A stretch of DNA of 64,000 nucleotides from Rhyzopertha dominica. Its lineage: Eukaryota > Arthropoda > Insecta > Coleoptera > Bostrichidae. Location: assembly GCA_025024175.1 (NCBI GenBank), contig QCXZ01000137.1:81406680-81470679 (forward strand), in the 5' to 3' direction. A program made the position numbers and the translations under genes. Under the pieces are notes generated by a model, which was given only the letters and a program-made list of their open reading frames with translations, did not search any database and was not told the origin of the DNA. Shown in pieces: positions 1 to 11,350 of this stretch. Position 1 is the first letter of the stretch. Each line of letters starts with the position of its first letter.

Positions 1-1025
1 AAAGATGCAGGTTTATGAAGGTGCTCATCAATAAATCGTTTATTGCCAAAACACCTCAAAGTGAACCACTTCCAGTTAATTTACAACCATTCACCGAAAT
101 TTTAATTGCGCGAACGTGTAAAATTCAGCCGCGCACGGGATAACTGTACATCACCGTTGGAAAAAATCAGCGCGAGCCGTGTGGCGCAACGAAAAGACGA
201 AACAACAAATAAATTCCACGTGCTCAAGACGCCTCACAAAGAACGAGGCGGCGAGCTTAATTTCCCTTATAAGATGGAAATTGGGTCACCGAATGCAAAG
301 GACAAAAAGCCTCCGTTCGTTATAAAGCAGCGTGAATTATGCAAAAATTATACGGCCAACCTGATGTGAGAGGAGAGAATTTCTCGGTAGTGGTTACTTT
401 ATGCGTTGCAGAGCTGCGGTTTAATTTGTCTTGTGGGGATCGCCAGAGCGTTATTATGAAAAGTATACGAGTCGATCGAGTGTTTAAAATCAGTTAAGTC
501 CCATTCAAGGGCAGTAAATTCCGCTGGCCCGCCGACAGCTCGCTGGAGACTTTCAAATTTTCAGCGCTGGTCGTCGACGAAATGCGTGCACTTTTTACTT
601 TTAGAGTTACAAGAGAACCTACAACATTTATGGCATATTCTGTCCGCGACAGATTACGTTCTTACATACTTAACCTCTGTGAGGAGGATATCTCTTTCAA
701 AAACTCTAAACTCCGCCGCAAACATTCTGAACTGATCTCAACTGCCCCCTTCCTGGACCTGGGTTGCCAACTCTGAGCCCTTCCAATTTCCCACACATTT
801 AGTTGGTTAATTATGTGTGTACACCTAAAAATTGTCTTATACTTATAGGCAAGTGTATTTCACAATTTTTATCCAGAACTCAAATTTGACCCTTGCAAAT
901 GACCTTCTCTAATACGTCGTTGTCAAATGATTTCCAAGCTTAATCGATGCATGTGCGTTTTGAAGCTGTAACTGCAACATTCAATCGTTGTCTTAGGGCG
1001 GATATAGCTTTAAAAGCGGTGTCGT
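1..1025. other. Unassigned flank, nothing recognised
   Basis: No protein family was recognised here. The first 780 bases are less AT-rich than most of the window and contain two short open frames (106-369 and 582-776, plus strand). Neither has a recognisable motif, splice-site support or useful start context. From about 780 onward the sequence is plain AT-rich DNA leading to the first MULE terminal repeat. The left part could be an exon or conserved non-coding DNA, but nothing in the sequence decides this. Confidence 0.4.
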
Positions 1026-1268
1026 ATAGTTGGGCCAGTCTGCCTATCTAACCCTTCTCTGACTGAGCGGGTCAACTAATCCCGCAATATAGTTGGGCCA
1101 AGAATCTGCTTTGCCCGAACAGCGGGTGATGGACCATTATTAGCAAATTAGGAAAGACCTTAATTTGTGTGATGTGTGTAACTTATTAATGTGATTGCTA
1201 CGGTCTTTTTTCTTAGCAAACACGCTTAAAGGAATAAAATAAAACAATTTTCAAATTTTAATACAAAC

Positions 1269-1427
1269 TTATATTTATACGTTACAATAATAACATGTAT
1301 GTATGTATGTACAGTAAAGTATAAAAATATTTACAAATTTACAAAAATACGAACCTATATTTATACGTAATAACACAATATTAACATATATGTATGTACA
1401 ATAAGGTATAAAAATATTTACATATTT
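1269..1427. repeat. Two-unit tandem duplication in MULE 3' region
   Basis: A unit of about 72-73 bases is present twice with divergence (about 1269-1340 and 1355-1427). Both begin TATATTTATACG, contain a TGTATGTA run and end AAAAATATTTACA. It lies just downstream of the transposase stop and probably belongs to the element's untranslated end. The TGTA run (three to four repeats) is a small microsatellite. Confidence 0.65.
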
Positions 1428-1432
1428 GGCGC

Positions 1433-2311
1433 CTATTTAAATGAAACACTTTTTACAAATGTCAGCCTGTCTATGACATTTTGTTTGTAGTTATTAATTT
1501 TGACTTCAAGATAATCTTGCTTTAATTTTACAGTACGCCTAACAACTTTTTGGAATTTGTTGGATGTGTTTATTTTAACATAAACTTCACTTTGAAAATT
1601 CAACAAACTATCAANAAATTGAAAAATATTTGGATGAGGCGAATATAAACTTTTATTAAATCTTGAATGAAATGACTCACACGCATCGGTTGTTCTGCAA
1701 GACGAGGCAGATGAACTTGCCCAAATATTTGGAGTAAATTTGGCATTTTCGCTGATGTAATTGTCCACTAAATAGTCGCAAAACTCTTGAAGTTTCGAAT
1801 GTTTTGGCATGATTGGAATTAAATCGAATGCGAATGGGTCAGCCACTTCATCACAATCAAGAAACTGAAGTCCAAAACAATATCTTAACATCTTGCCAAC
1901 TTCCGTGTGGTTTTTATAATCTTGTGACAATCCAAGCGAGTGAATTTTTCGATACCATGCCTGTGAAAGATGGAATCGGCATCCACTTACTCTAACTTCC
2001 TCCCACGTATCCATAATAGCATTGTGGATTGCAGTTTCAAAATCAATCACGACACTTATAGGATAAAATTGTAAGTCACTTTCACTACATTTCTGACACA
2101 ACATATTCAAACATATTTGATATGTGGATTGCTTTTTATCCGGAAGCAAACAAAATACCAATAGAACATAATGTCCATTCTTGTATCCATGAATTGTAGA
2201 GTTGTGTAAAAAATTTCGGACAAAATTCAAATGTGCCGTCCATATACACAGTTTCAGTGCAACATAAAAAGTAAAGATAAGGAGCAAAAATGATGATACC
2301 TTGGTCTGCAT
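1433..2311 (-). pseudogene. MULE transposase C-terminal half
   Basis: The C-terminal part of the same transposase, in a frame shifted by one base and overlapping the preceding half. Genuine homology starts at about IHGYKNGHYVLL. The second catalytic aspartate lies in ISVVIDFETAIHNA. It is followed by the MULE zinc-like pair in GCRFHLSQAWYR (C..H). The likely catalytic glutamate is in TTDACESFHSRFNKS. The residues before IHGYKNG are out-of-frame read-through and not part of the protein. One ambiguous base (N at 1614) lies in the coding region. All three catalytic positions are present, so the frameshift is the only clear lesion. An assembly error at the frameshift cannot be excluded. Confidence 0.82.
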
Positions 2312-2795
2312 TATTTGTCAATGCAAATGATTCTTCTTTATCTGTCATAGGTGCCAAAGTGTTTACTGCTTCGAAAACGTCTTTTTGCGTTTTGGGTAGA
2401 TTTGGAGTTAACTTCCTCCTGCACATCCATATATTATGCCTTACAAGTTCCATATCGTAAGTCGTTATGTTACTGCTTATGCCAGGGTTAGACCGAAGTT
2501 CCGTGTGCACTAATTTGGCAGGTTTTTCGTGTACATTTTCTAGAGCTTTCCTTTTCACACTGTTGTTGACAATCTGCCTGTGCAGGTTTATGTCTTCTTT
2601 GTGATTGTGAGATAATTCGGAGTCCAAGATCTCATTTCCAGCCGACGTGTAGATTTTTGCGGGACATTTCGATGTTTTATTTGTACACCTCCAACGCACA
2701 GTTCCGTTTTTCAGCACGTTTGCGATGCAAAACTTGTAGTTATTCAGCACCAACAGTTTTTTGCCTTTTTCACTTTGCATGAATACAACTTCCAT
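2136..2795 (-). pseudogene. MULE transposase N-terminal half with FLYWCH zinc finger
   Basis: The N-terminal half of the transposase. The start MEVVFMQSEKGKK is shared with the second copy at 63717, which supports this ATG. Residues 1-65 fit a FLYWCH zinc finger: a WRC pair in VRWRCTNKTSKCPAK, then HNH in SELSHNHKED. FLYWCH fingers in this transposon group are thought to bind the element ends. The frame then enters the MULE catalytic core with YMDGTFEFCPKFF, which carries the first catalytic aspartate. Near base 2200 the frame is lost: the residues after FTQLYN are out of frame, and the homologous continuation (IHGYKNGHYVLL) lies in the overlapping frame of the next entry. A one-base insertion or deletion explains this. 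Confidence 0.85.
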
Positions 2796-3175
2796 TTCGC
2801 CAGTATGAATGTGCGCTAGAAATTTTAGTAAAACTGTTTAATTTGACTTGCGTTTCAGAATTTATAAACTCATTTCAGCAAGTAATCACCCTCTTTAACA
2901 AATTATTTGGGACATTATGGACAAGTGTCCAATAATATTTTACATTTTTTAAATAAGTCCCACCCATCTTAATTGTGTTTCGTGATCTATTGGGTCCACA
3001 GGCACAAAATGTTTGCGTTTAAATTACCTACTTTTCTAAGTAGTATCAGGTAGCAGGATCTGATAAGGATTCGTTATCGATAACTATCAGCGGGAGGTTC
3101 ATAATCCACCGTCCGCATCCTTCTGGTCCAACTCAATGGCAGATTAAAGAGCGATAAAGTTTTTGGCCCAACTAT

Positions 3176-4386
3176 CTTGGTCAGGATGAGTCATAACACG
3201 ATTTCTGCTTAGTTCAGCTCTTCTACCTTTTCCTATAAAGATTGTTCAACTAACTACTGTTATTGGAATCACATCAGAATCTGTTATATATTCGGTGATA
3301 ACTCTAACTTTTGTACCAAACTTCTAAATTCACATTACATTTTAACAATTAATACAAAAAAAAACTAAAAATCCATCCGAACCCACGTTTATGAAAGTCA
3401 ATTTATTTAATATAACTTTTAGGAACCCAGTAAAAGCATTATCACCACGTATTAAAACTTGGTGTGTTGTTAAAATTTAATTAAATATATTTCAGTTTAT
3501 TTAAATGAAGCTTAATTTGGTTAAAATATTAAGTAGTCGGTTAATTTTTGAGAGCAGTACACTGGTGATCTAAGAAGGTTGGCTTGACGTATAATGCTGA
3601 GGCATTTGTCATTCTTAGTTTTGATAATGATAGTTATCCATCAAGTCTGTTTCCCTGGAGAGAAAAAATTACTATCTTTAGCACCTATACATATGAACTC
3701 CCAGCTTAAATTTCTAAAGCTTCTAGTGTGAGAAGTTGAAACTGCACTAAAAGCGCATCGGTAAATACATTAGTCCTTGATATGTGTTAATTCTAAATCA
3801 GAAATCGTGCTCCTATTAGTAGAACTTTTAAGGTGAAATTTATGTTCTTTTGGTACTTCGCATGATATCATCACAGATCTTTAATCTCCCAAATAAAATG
3901 TATCAACTCATTTTTTTGTTATACGCGAGAGCGATGCAGCTGAATGCGCCTCCCCTAACTGAGTTCATCAATAACGGAATTAGTAATAAAGAGGCTTTGT
4001 ATGATCAGTGTACACAGAAAACATAAATAATTTGGGTCTTTATTTCACAGATGTTTTAAGTTGCCTTGCAGAAAACGACGAAGATTATTCATGGAATAAA
4101 TACTTCATTAATTATTTAAGTACCCATATCCTATAAACATTTATTATTTCTATTTATGTTGAATTATACTCCACAGGACGTTCCTGCTTTGTCCCCCCCC
4201 CCCCAGACCAAAAGCTAGGTACGGTACGGTTCATGGAAGCTGTGGCGTCAACATAAAATGAATCACGTTCGCTACGAGGGATTCTGACAACTAAAAAAAA
4301 TATTCAATTTTCTGACAATTCACTTTTCGTAACTTCAATTTAAACATTCATTAATTGTAAATACAGTATTAATAAATAATCCGTTC
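3176..4386. other. AT-rich spacer, nothing recognised
   Basis: No coding frame, structural repeat or RNA gene was recognised. A run of 12 C bases occurs at 4193-4204, unusual in such AT-rich DNA. The next segment begins with a retroelement fragment. Confidence 0.5.
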
Positions 4387-4614
4387 TTGTTGTTCCACAA
4401 GTGTTGTCGATTATTCACACGAATAATGATAAAAGAAGCCTTTGCACAAATTGGTTTAGAGTCATCAGGCCTGAAACCTAAAATCTGGCTTCGTTATGTC
4501 GATGACACTTTCATTATATGTCCTCGCGTCTTCAATACTCTAATAACATTCTTACATCACCTTAATATGAGTAAATATGACTCTGAATATCTATTTTATC
4601 GTAAAGAAAATTAA
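4387..4614 (+). pseudogene. Penelope-like RT fragment
   Basis: A 75-codon frame holding the RT motif C region of a Penelope-like element: KIWLRYVDDTFIICP, with the YVDD catalytic box, followed by a helix resembling FLHHLN. The same arrangement (WYRYVDDTFVIWP, then FLNHLN) occurs in the better-preserved copy near 28350. The first dozen residues do not look like RT and may be unrelated read-through. Only this RT block is visible. The GIY-YIG part and both ends are missing, so it is a short dead fragment. Confidence 0.72.
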
Positions 4615-6394
4615 CTGCACACATAATAAATTCGTTTTCTTCAGCATTTCAATCTAACGCACTTCTTAATTACGTTCTTCGAACATTTGTACTTACTACT
4701 AGTACTTATACGCTTTACACAAAAGAACATCTTAATTTTTACGGAGTAGCCGCAATAAAGGTGAAAATTACTACCCGCCCTTGCCAGGAATGATAGATTG
4801 ATTCATAAACAAGACCGACGCGCAAGAACTGTTATTACCGATAAAAATCGTGCCGTAATGCCGCTAAAGTCTGTTATTATCCCGCTCATGTGAATTAAAT
4901 TTACGAAAAATTTACTTACAAAGTACAGTTCTCTGTACCACACCGAACCCGTTCTTAAAACACATCGGAAACCGTAATGTTGTCAAATTGCTCTAAGAAG
5001 CAGAAAAAATACTAACACTAATCAACAAGCTTCTGTTTAGGGCATCAAAATTTTGTCACAAATATTTTTTATTTGAATGCGCCTAATATTAAGTACATAA
5101 TACATATTTGGTACCGATAGTATAAATACCAGTACTTTAGTGTACTATTAGCATCCTGTGAAAATGATGAAAATTAGAATACATTTCTTTAGCTGACCTA
5201 TTCATTTCATTAATATAATCTTCTTGAAATTTGGCTTCGTTTTTCTCTGGAACTGCTCTGAATTATGCTTAAATTTGGCAACTTGCGTTTGTCCTGATTT
5301 TTATCAGGAACCATATCTCTCGCAGATGTACGATGGCTGCAAGCACGTCTCCAGATGAACGAGATAGCGATTTCATAAGCAATTTCACCGGTACTTTATG
5401 AAAGCCACTCTTGCTGTAATGCAATATTCCAGTTACTCGAGATATCACCATGGCATACCCTAAACTAGAAGAGCTACGTTGTCCTGCTTATTACAAGGAG
5501 TAAGACAAGGAAAATGATATTTAATTTAATTACGCTGTGTAAGGTGTAAGATTAGTACCATACGAGGACTGTTGTTTTGATCTCTTAAGTCTCATCAGTC
5601 TGGCTATAGTCTCAATCTAGGCAACGATTATTTCTTGGAACAGTAATCTTTAGTTGCAAACACTTCTACATCAACAATACGGAGAGGCATATTTGTATTG
5701 TTAACACTAAAACTTTTTGATTATGTAATATATCATTTTTTCAGCAGATATTGTGAAAAGAAACAGAGATTTTTTTAACATTCGCGCAACAGCTGCAGGT
5801 AAAGATATGTTAGACTATTATAAAATTTAAACAGACACAAACTTAATCAAAAAGTAACATTTACATTTTTCTGCACCTTCTTAATTGTTTTCCAATGCGT
5901 TAAGTCGACACTTTGTTTTTATGACATGCTGAATAATAAACAAAGTTTTATTTAATATTTGAAACTAGAACTCTAAAGAATAATAAAATAGTATAAAACT
6001 CCAATGTGCTGTATTTTGGCGAGGAATTTGTATAGATATTTGTATGTACATATACTGGTTTGTCCAAAGGATGTGGTATTTTTGTCAAGCCTTCTTTCCT
6101 AGACGATTTTATTGGTCTACAGACTACAGTCATTTGCGATATCAATCAATTACTGTACTGGGGTTAAAGTAAAAGCGACGTCTTTACTTTGTACAGCGAA
6201 ATGAAAAGATTGTGGTCATTTAAATGAAGAATCGCACAACTTGTACTAATGGACACCGAAGCCCACAACCCAAATATCTCACAATCATACTTCATCGTCG
6301 ACGTCACCGGCAAAACACTAATTAGCGAGTCCGATTGTTCTTAATTTCCGTATGGCGACTCGGTAAAAGCGACAACGGTAATTCTGCTCTCACG
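4615..6394. other. AT-rich spacer, nothing recognised
   Basis: No recognised protein, RNA or repeat. Small minus-strand frames at 5269-5451 and 5948-6145 have no family motif or coding-like composition and are probably chance. Confidence 0.45.
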
Positions 6395-6790
6395 GAGGAT
6401 GCCCCCTCAGATTTATAGTTCAATTACCCATCCGGGAAAAAACGAATTCCCTGTATGCAGTTAAGTGCAATTTCAGTCGGGAGGAAAATAAAATTGAGCC
6501 ATCTGCGCCCATAAGAATGAAGAAATAAATTATGTTTATTATCGCGCGATTTCGTCGCTGCTGCAAGACGGGTTGATATTAATTTGTCCCATTCCACGGT
6601 ACTCTCGTGTTTTGTGTAAGGTGAACGACACCACGGACGGACATAGTTGTACGGAATACCAGTGCTCGCCGCCGGATGACATTTGAATACGACTTGCGCC
6701 GAAATTAGTGCGATTCCTGGAAGAACAGAGCGAGTTGCATACGGGGAGGTCCTTGCATTTCCGGGATTATTAGATATTTATAAGCGCGAT
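6395..6790. other. GC-richer complex tract, possible regulatory DNA
   Basis: This tract has no long open frame but is clearly less AT-rich and less repetitive than its flanks. It contains CG dinucleotides and homeodomain-type cores (TTAATTT, ATAAATTATG). Its texture resembles insect enhancers, but no element can be proved without conservation or chromatin data. Low confidence. Confidence 0.2.
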
Positions 6791-6943
6791 CCTGATGCAT
6801 TTGGTAAACTTAACGATGGCTTTTAAAAATGGTGGTTCAATGGTTGGATTCAGTGACAACAATGGAAGCAACAAAGCAGGTCATGGAAATTACTTCTTCT
6901 TTGCATAAAGATAAAGAATGATGTTGAATTTGAAAGCAAAAAA

Positions 6944-7257
6944 AGGTTTAAAAACAAAATTTTGGTATGGTGTGCCATTTCTGACGCTGGCTTCATCTTG
7001 CAGCCCCACATGATACTTTTCGGGGCGAAGGCTTAAACGCAGAGCGTTTTATCCAAAGATGTCTCTCTAACTTGCTGCAGTTTGTAAACACGCATCATGC
7101 AAATTGCGAAATTTGTGCGAGAACCGCAAGGGACTGGTATGATGCCAACAGCATCGTTTGTACCAAAAAGAGACAATCACCTCAGGATCGCCCAGTTGAA
7201 GAGTTCTGGGCAATATTGAGTCAAAAGAAAGGTCATTAAGAAATTTTGAGAAAAAGA
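6944..7257 (+). pseudogene. Tc1/mariner-superfamily transposase fragment
   Basis: Two short frames read as the C-terminal half of a DDE transposase. The first gives KILVWCAISDAGFI followed by a decayed stretch ending in a stop. One base shift later the second gives GLNAERFIQRCLSNLLQFV, a helix, then QDRPVEEFWAIL, matching the block around the third catalytic residue (normally PxxNPIExxW). The second aspartate block is not recognisable between them. At least one frameshift and a stop after SQKKGH show it is dead. No TIRs were found. The fold family is clear but the clade is not. Confidence 0.65.
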
Positions 7258-8369
7258 AAGACTATTATATTCATATAAATAATTATTATAATACTCCAAA
7301 GTAGGGTCCATTTACTATTTAATTTGATTTGTATTTGAACAATTACTGATGACGTCAGAATTATAATGAGTATGCATGCTATATCCTCTTAATAGCTTCA
7401 AGAAAAGACTTAAGGTCTAGTACAGTTATAATGGATTTCTTTAAGAATGAAGAAATCCTATTCTACATAATTCGTTTAACACTTGGTTTCGGTTCATAAG
7501 ATGTAATAATTAGGTAAACCGTTTATGGCATATTTCACCACTTGACCAACTTTTGAACTGCTATTGATGATGTGGAAATTATACTCTTTACTTTATTGAC
7601 AACAATTGGCACAATCTCTGTCGCTGATCATAGTATGTTTTAGTCATTTATAATCTGTAAACGAATTATTTATGTAGGAGTTCTTGAATAGCGCATGAAG
7701 CGTTTTACAATCACAAATCGAATTATTTTAAAATTTAAAATATTGAAGCGTGGAAATAAATAAAAATCAAAGAAATAGCAAGCATCTGCAACTCATTCAA
7801 GTGCTTTATTACATAACAGTACCAGACGCTGGCATTGTATTACGCATGCCGATTGTAGAACAAGAGCAGTGTGTAATTTTAACTTTACATTTAGTTCCCG
7901 ATGGCACTAACGACCATCTAATGTCGTTTTAAGAACGCTCTAAAGAGACAAAGACACATCAGACTGTAATTACAGTTGGTGGTCGTCCAAAAATTCCCAC
8001 CAGCTTAGCAAAAACGAACTCGAAATCATTCTATTCCAGTGCACATGTTATATACAGTACTTAATTCAGATCGCGCGACGTTGACAAATGTTGGTGGTTT
8101 TAATGTATGTTAGGGCCGTATAACATCCACTTTCTTGACTATTTGAAGTCAAGTAAGGAACAAGTGGACCACCAGGTCTGGTCTGGTGTATTTAAAAACT
8201 ATACAGTCTTTTGTCATTTAGCAAAAAGATCACCGCTAAAATACAGTTCCAAAATGCTCATTCTTAAGCAGAAATCGTGAATATAATAATCAAAATAATT
8301 GCGAAACAGACCCCTATTGGCAGCTGAATAAAAAAAATACCCGGTATAACAGCGGGGAAGTTGACGACG
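7258..8369. other. AT-rich spacer, nothing recognised
   Basis: A 60-codon plus-strand frame at 7750-7932 has no recognised motif. The rest is AT-rich DNA without structure that I can name. Confidence 0.45.
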
Positions 8370-9165
8370 AAGATTTATTTAAATACATTGGATACATACA
8401 CCTTGAAATGCCAGTTTCAACTACTACTATATAACTAAACATATGTTATATTATGTAGCAAGTTATGTTATATAACATATCATATGTTACGTTAACGTTT
8501 TTTTCCAACTTATTTATAACAGTATTAATTGCACATACTAATTGTTTCTTAACTTGCATTATTAATATTAAAACGTTCTAATAGATGTAGGTTTATGATG
8601 CACCAAAAATGTCGTAATACCAATGTATTATTTACCAATGTAAAGTCATTTTATTACAAGAATTTTAATAATTGAACTGTAGACGAATGTCAGACGCCTG
8701 GTTTATGTTATAAAAAACTGAGAAAAAAACTAAAATACCAATTTAAGTGAGAAGAAATGATGAGCAAAAACCCCCTGTTACTTCTAACACGACCTCCGCG
8801 CTACCCACTATTTAACATGGATGAAGCTTGTTACAACAGTCACTAAAATATGACAGATAGATACGTTATTAGCAAAACGGCAACTCCATGTTAAATAACA
8901 GATAACATGCATGTTAAATACCATAAGGATGATGCATCATAGGCCAGAACATGTGGTATGTTATGTTGCATGTAATGTTATCTAAGATAAGAAGTGTTAT
9001 GTTAACCTGTATGTTATGTTATATAAGATAAGACGTGTTATGTTAGTTTAATGCTATATAACATAATGTGCTACATAATATAGCATATGTTATAGTTATT
9101 TAGTAGTAGTAGTATCTAATGTATTTAAATCATCTTTTATTTTCTCAGTTTTTTACTCCCGAGCC
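8370..9165. mobile_element. AT-rich inverted-repeat element, copy A
   Basis: A non-coding element of about 0.8 kb. The left end reads TTTAAATACATTGGATAC, then a CTACTACTATA block; the right end carries the inverted counterpart (AGTAGTAGTAGTATCTAATG, then TATTTAAAT). The interior is packed with ATGTTAT and ATAACAT units, many in palindromic pairs such as ATAACATATGTTAT-like centres (8436-8490 and 8880-9090). The right flank up to TTTTACTCCCGAG (about 9165) matches, inverted, the left edge of copy B at 16688. There is no open frame, so it would be a non-autonomous foldback or MITE-like element. Its superfamily is unknown. Confidence 0.62.
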
Positions 9166-10160
9166 AGCAACGTAACATTAACTTATATGTTCAACAATGC
9201 ATTAGTAAGCTTCGTTTTGATGACTTTCATGTCGTAAATTATTTTTGTAGAAAATCATTCAGCATAACAATAGCATAGTTTTTACACTCTAAAGGGTACT
9301 GGTGAAGTCCGTTTAATACAAAACACAATTAAAACCAATAAAATACTTCACGTTTTATTCAATTAAATTAAACACCGAACCTACATTTTGGTCCTACACG
9401 GACAGCGGTGGTAATCCTACAAACAGGTATGTTTTTAGATGACAAAAACCGAATTCATATCAATAAACATTTATGGACGCTACAATAAATCACAATGAGT
9501 AGCACATTAAAACTTACTAATAGTTGTCAACAAATATCAAAAAATACATAAAAAAATTTTACACATTAAAAACATGCATCATGAAACCTCTCTAATTAGC
9601 TCAACTAATGTAAAACTACTTATCGGGGTGAGGTCGTTATTCAACAGTCTATCTCCATGTTTCTTCATAAAAATGGCTTCCAATACGTCTAGATTGTAGC
9701 TATCACTACTCTTCAAAAGTATATAACATTAAAAATTTGTGCAGTATCAAACTCCTAATTAGTATTCAGAGTAAACTGCTCAAGAATATCAAAGAACTGT
9801 AGGTAGATGTCAGCTGAAGCAGACGGTGTGACATATACGACTACAATAATAGTCACAAATCTGCCACCACCCAAACCACATCCACAGCCAACAATATCAA
9901 CAGAAGGAATTGCTTCAGAAATCAAACTCAAATTCACTCATTGAAGTGCGAGTAAATTTGAGTTTTGCATTTGCAAGAGATGATATCCTTCTTTGCAATG
10001 CCATTAACCTCTGAAGATGTTCTGTTTTTGAGCCCATTAACCACTTCCTATATTTCTTCTAGTGTGCGGGGTTTCAGGAATACACTATCAGTCTGGCTTG
10101 GCTCAACTTGTGCTACTACTTTTTGTCCTATTCTGGCAAAGTATTTGTAATTACATTTCC
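9166..10160. other. AT-rich spacer, nothing recognised
   Basis: Short frames at 9755-9937 (minus) and 9965-10150 (plus) lack any family signature. No repeat or RNA was recognised. Confidence 0.4.
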
Positions 10161-10404
10161 TTTCATTTCATGATAACCCCATACACCCCTCATCAAAGAA
10201 CGGCTTTAATTCCCCAGTACATTGACCATCTGACCAGAAAAAAAACCAAAACGACGTGGGTTCGCACCCATCCCAACTCCACCTCGCAAATTTGTCGTGG
10301 CTTGTCCTGCAAACCTGGAGCACATGTATTTTTATCTCTGAGCATTCGGCAACAACGAGACCACGCACAATCCTCGTCGTCTTCGGTCCGTAGGCACTTG
10401 GCAT

Positions 10405-10716
10405 TCAACATTCTATAAACGGGCCTGTGCCGACAGAAGTCGTGCAGTCAACGTGCGGTAGCTCGGCAAAACGAGACGGACCATTTGCGATCCAGCCTCC
10501 ACCAAAAGGGGCACCGAGATTCTCGGAACAACGGTCCAGGCCGCTTCCTTTGCCGGAAGAGTGAAGTGTCGCGGTGGGAAGTCGTTCTTGTACCTGGAGC
10601 CCTTTAATGTAGAGATAACCGCCGAAAAATTCGGGAACTGTTAGAATCTCGGCGGTGTTCGACAGGTTCTTGGGGGGTAGAAAGATGTAGAGTGGATGGT
10701 GTGACAGTGACTGCAT
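10405..10716 (-). CDS. Unrecognised open frame with a possible 75-bp exon
   Basis: A 103-codon minus-strand frame in GC-rich DNA that matches no family I know. Inside it, a pyrimidine-rich tract ending CTACCCCCCAAG precedes base 10668, and CAG|GTACAAG follows base 10594. Both look like splice sites. They would bound a 75-base exon of exactly 25 codons in phase 0 (NLSNTAEILTVPEFF, then GGYLYIKGLQ). The frame is also open on both sides, so an unspliced reading is possible. Other open frames overlap on both strands nearby (10062-10418), as expected in a GC-rich tract. It could be a host exon, a piece of an unknown repeat, or chance. Confidence 0.25.
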   Translation of the reverse strand: MQSLSHHPLYIFLPPKNLSNTAEILTVPEFFGGYLYIKGLQVQERLPTATLHSSGKGSGLDRCSENLGAPFGGGWIANGPSRFAELPHVDCTTSVGTGPFIEC

Positions 10717-11039
10717 TGTTTTGAGAAATATGCCTTCGACTAGCGGCTCGTTTCTTCAGCTGAGTGATGCTGCAGACGAGGATCTTCTTGGTGAGCTAGC
10801 TCTAGAGTCTAGATTACTTGAGTTGTAACAAAATTGGTGTTTGATGCATCCAGAGGATCAATGAAACTTTATAACGCATAAAATTTGTTAAAAGTCTTTT
10901 ACTACAATTTATCTAAGGGAACGTATCACCAATACGAGTTAGGAGTATTCAATAAAAACACCTTTTTCTAAATCGTAGGTACTTTACAAACCATAATACC
11001 GCTTTCTGATATTTCATGGTTTTTGCAAGATTTCGTCCA

Positions 11040-11350
11040 AAAGATTCCTATTCATCTATTTTACCCTGTGTCGATGTCCAAGAACCCTCAGCAAAATCAG
11101 TGACAGTGCCATCGGCATGTGATGCAATTGAATCCACTGACAAACCATCCAGTAAATTATTTACCTAAAGAATGAGAAGCAGAAGTCCTAAAATCATTCC
11201 CTGCGGCACTCCCATTACTATACTGAACCAATCACTTACATTCTCTAGGATCTTGATCCTCTATCATCTGTCAGAAACATTTTCGCTAAAAGAAAAATCC
11301 CAAAAAAGCCCTTACCTATAACAAAACCAAACTGCCGAGAGCTGATTATA
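11040..11350 (-). pseudogene. Non-LTR retrotransposon RT fragment
   Basis: The minus strand reads SSRQFGFVIGKG (the QFGF..G block before motif A), then after decayed sequence VMGVPQGMILGLLLLIL (RT motif B, normally SGVPQGSVLGPLLF). A stop follows, then VNNLLDGLSVDSIAS and HADGTVTDFAEG, which replaces motif C (normally YADDT). Motif A itself is not readable. The catalytic double aspartate has become AD-G and several stops interrupt the frame, so it is dead. The order of blocks fits the CR1/Jockey group. No element ends were found. Confidence 0.68.

Larger units (their letters stand above)
1026..3175 (-). mobile_element. FLYWCH-MULE DNA transposon, copy 1
   Basis: A Mutator-like element carrying a minus-strand transposase gene. 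The terminal motif ATAGTTGGGCCA occurs at 1026 and again at 1089 on the left. Its reverse complement is at 3164-3175 on the right, with a weaker subterminal copy near 3125. The same right-end sequence, inverted, opens a second copy at 63337. The left boundary could be 1026 or 1089 because the motif is repeated. I compared the flanks and found no clear 8-11 bp target duplication, so the exact ends are uncertain. The transposase is split by one frameshift but otherwise well preserved, which points to a fairly recent copy. Confidence 0.82.

Noticed and set aside
1026..3175. Target-site duplication for MULE copy 1
   Set aside because: Flanks of both possible left ends were compared with the right flank and share no 8-11 base word, so none is claimed.
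4193..4204. Runs of C or G (4193-4204, 13549-13559, 44720-44729)
   Set aside because: Notable in AT-rich DNA, but they have no partner or context. They are probably ordinary homopolymer slippage or assembly artefacts.
8436..9090. Repeated ATAACAT units considered as a CRISPR array
   Set aside because: Units are 7-14 bases, in both orientations, irregularly spaced and without unique spacers of constant length. The sequence is also eukaryotic.
10168..10411. Two overlapping minus-strand frames next to the possible exon
   Set aside because: They overlap each other and a plus-strand frame, carry no motif, and are explained by composition.
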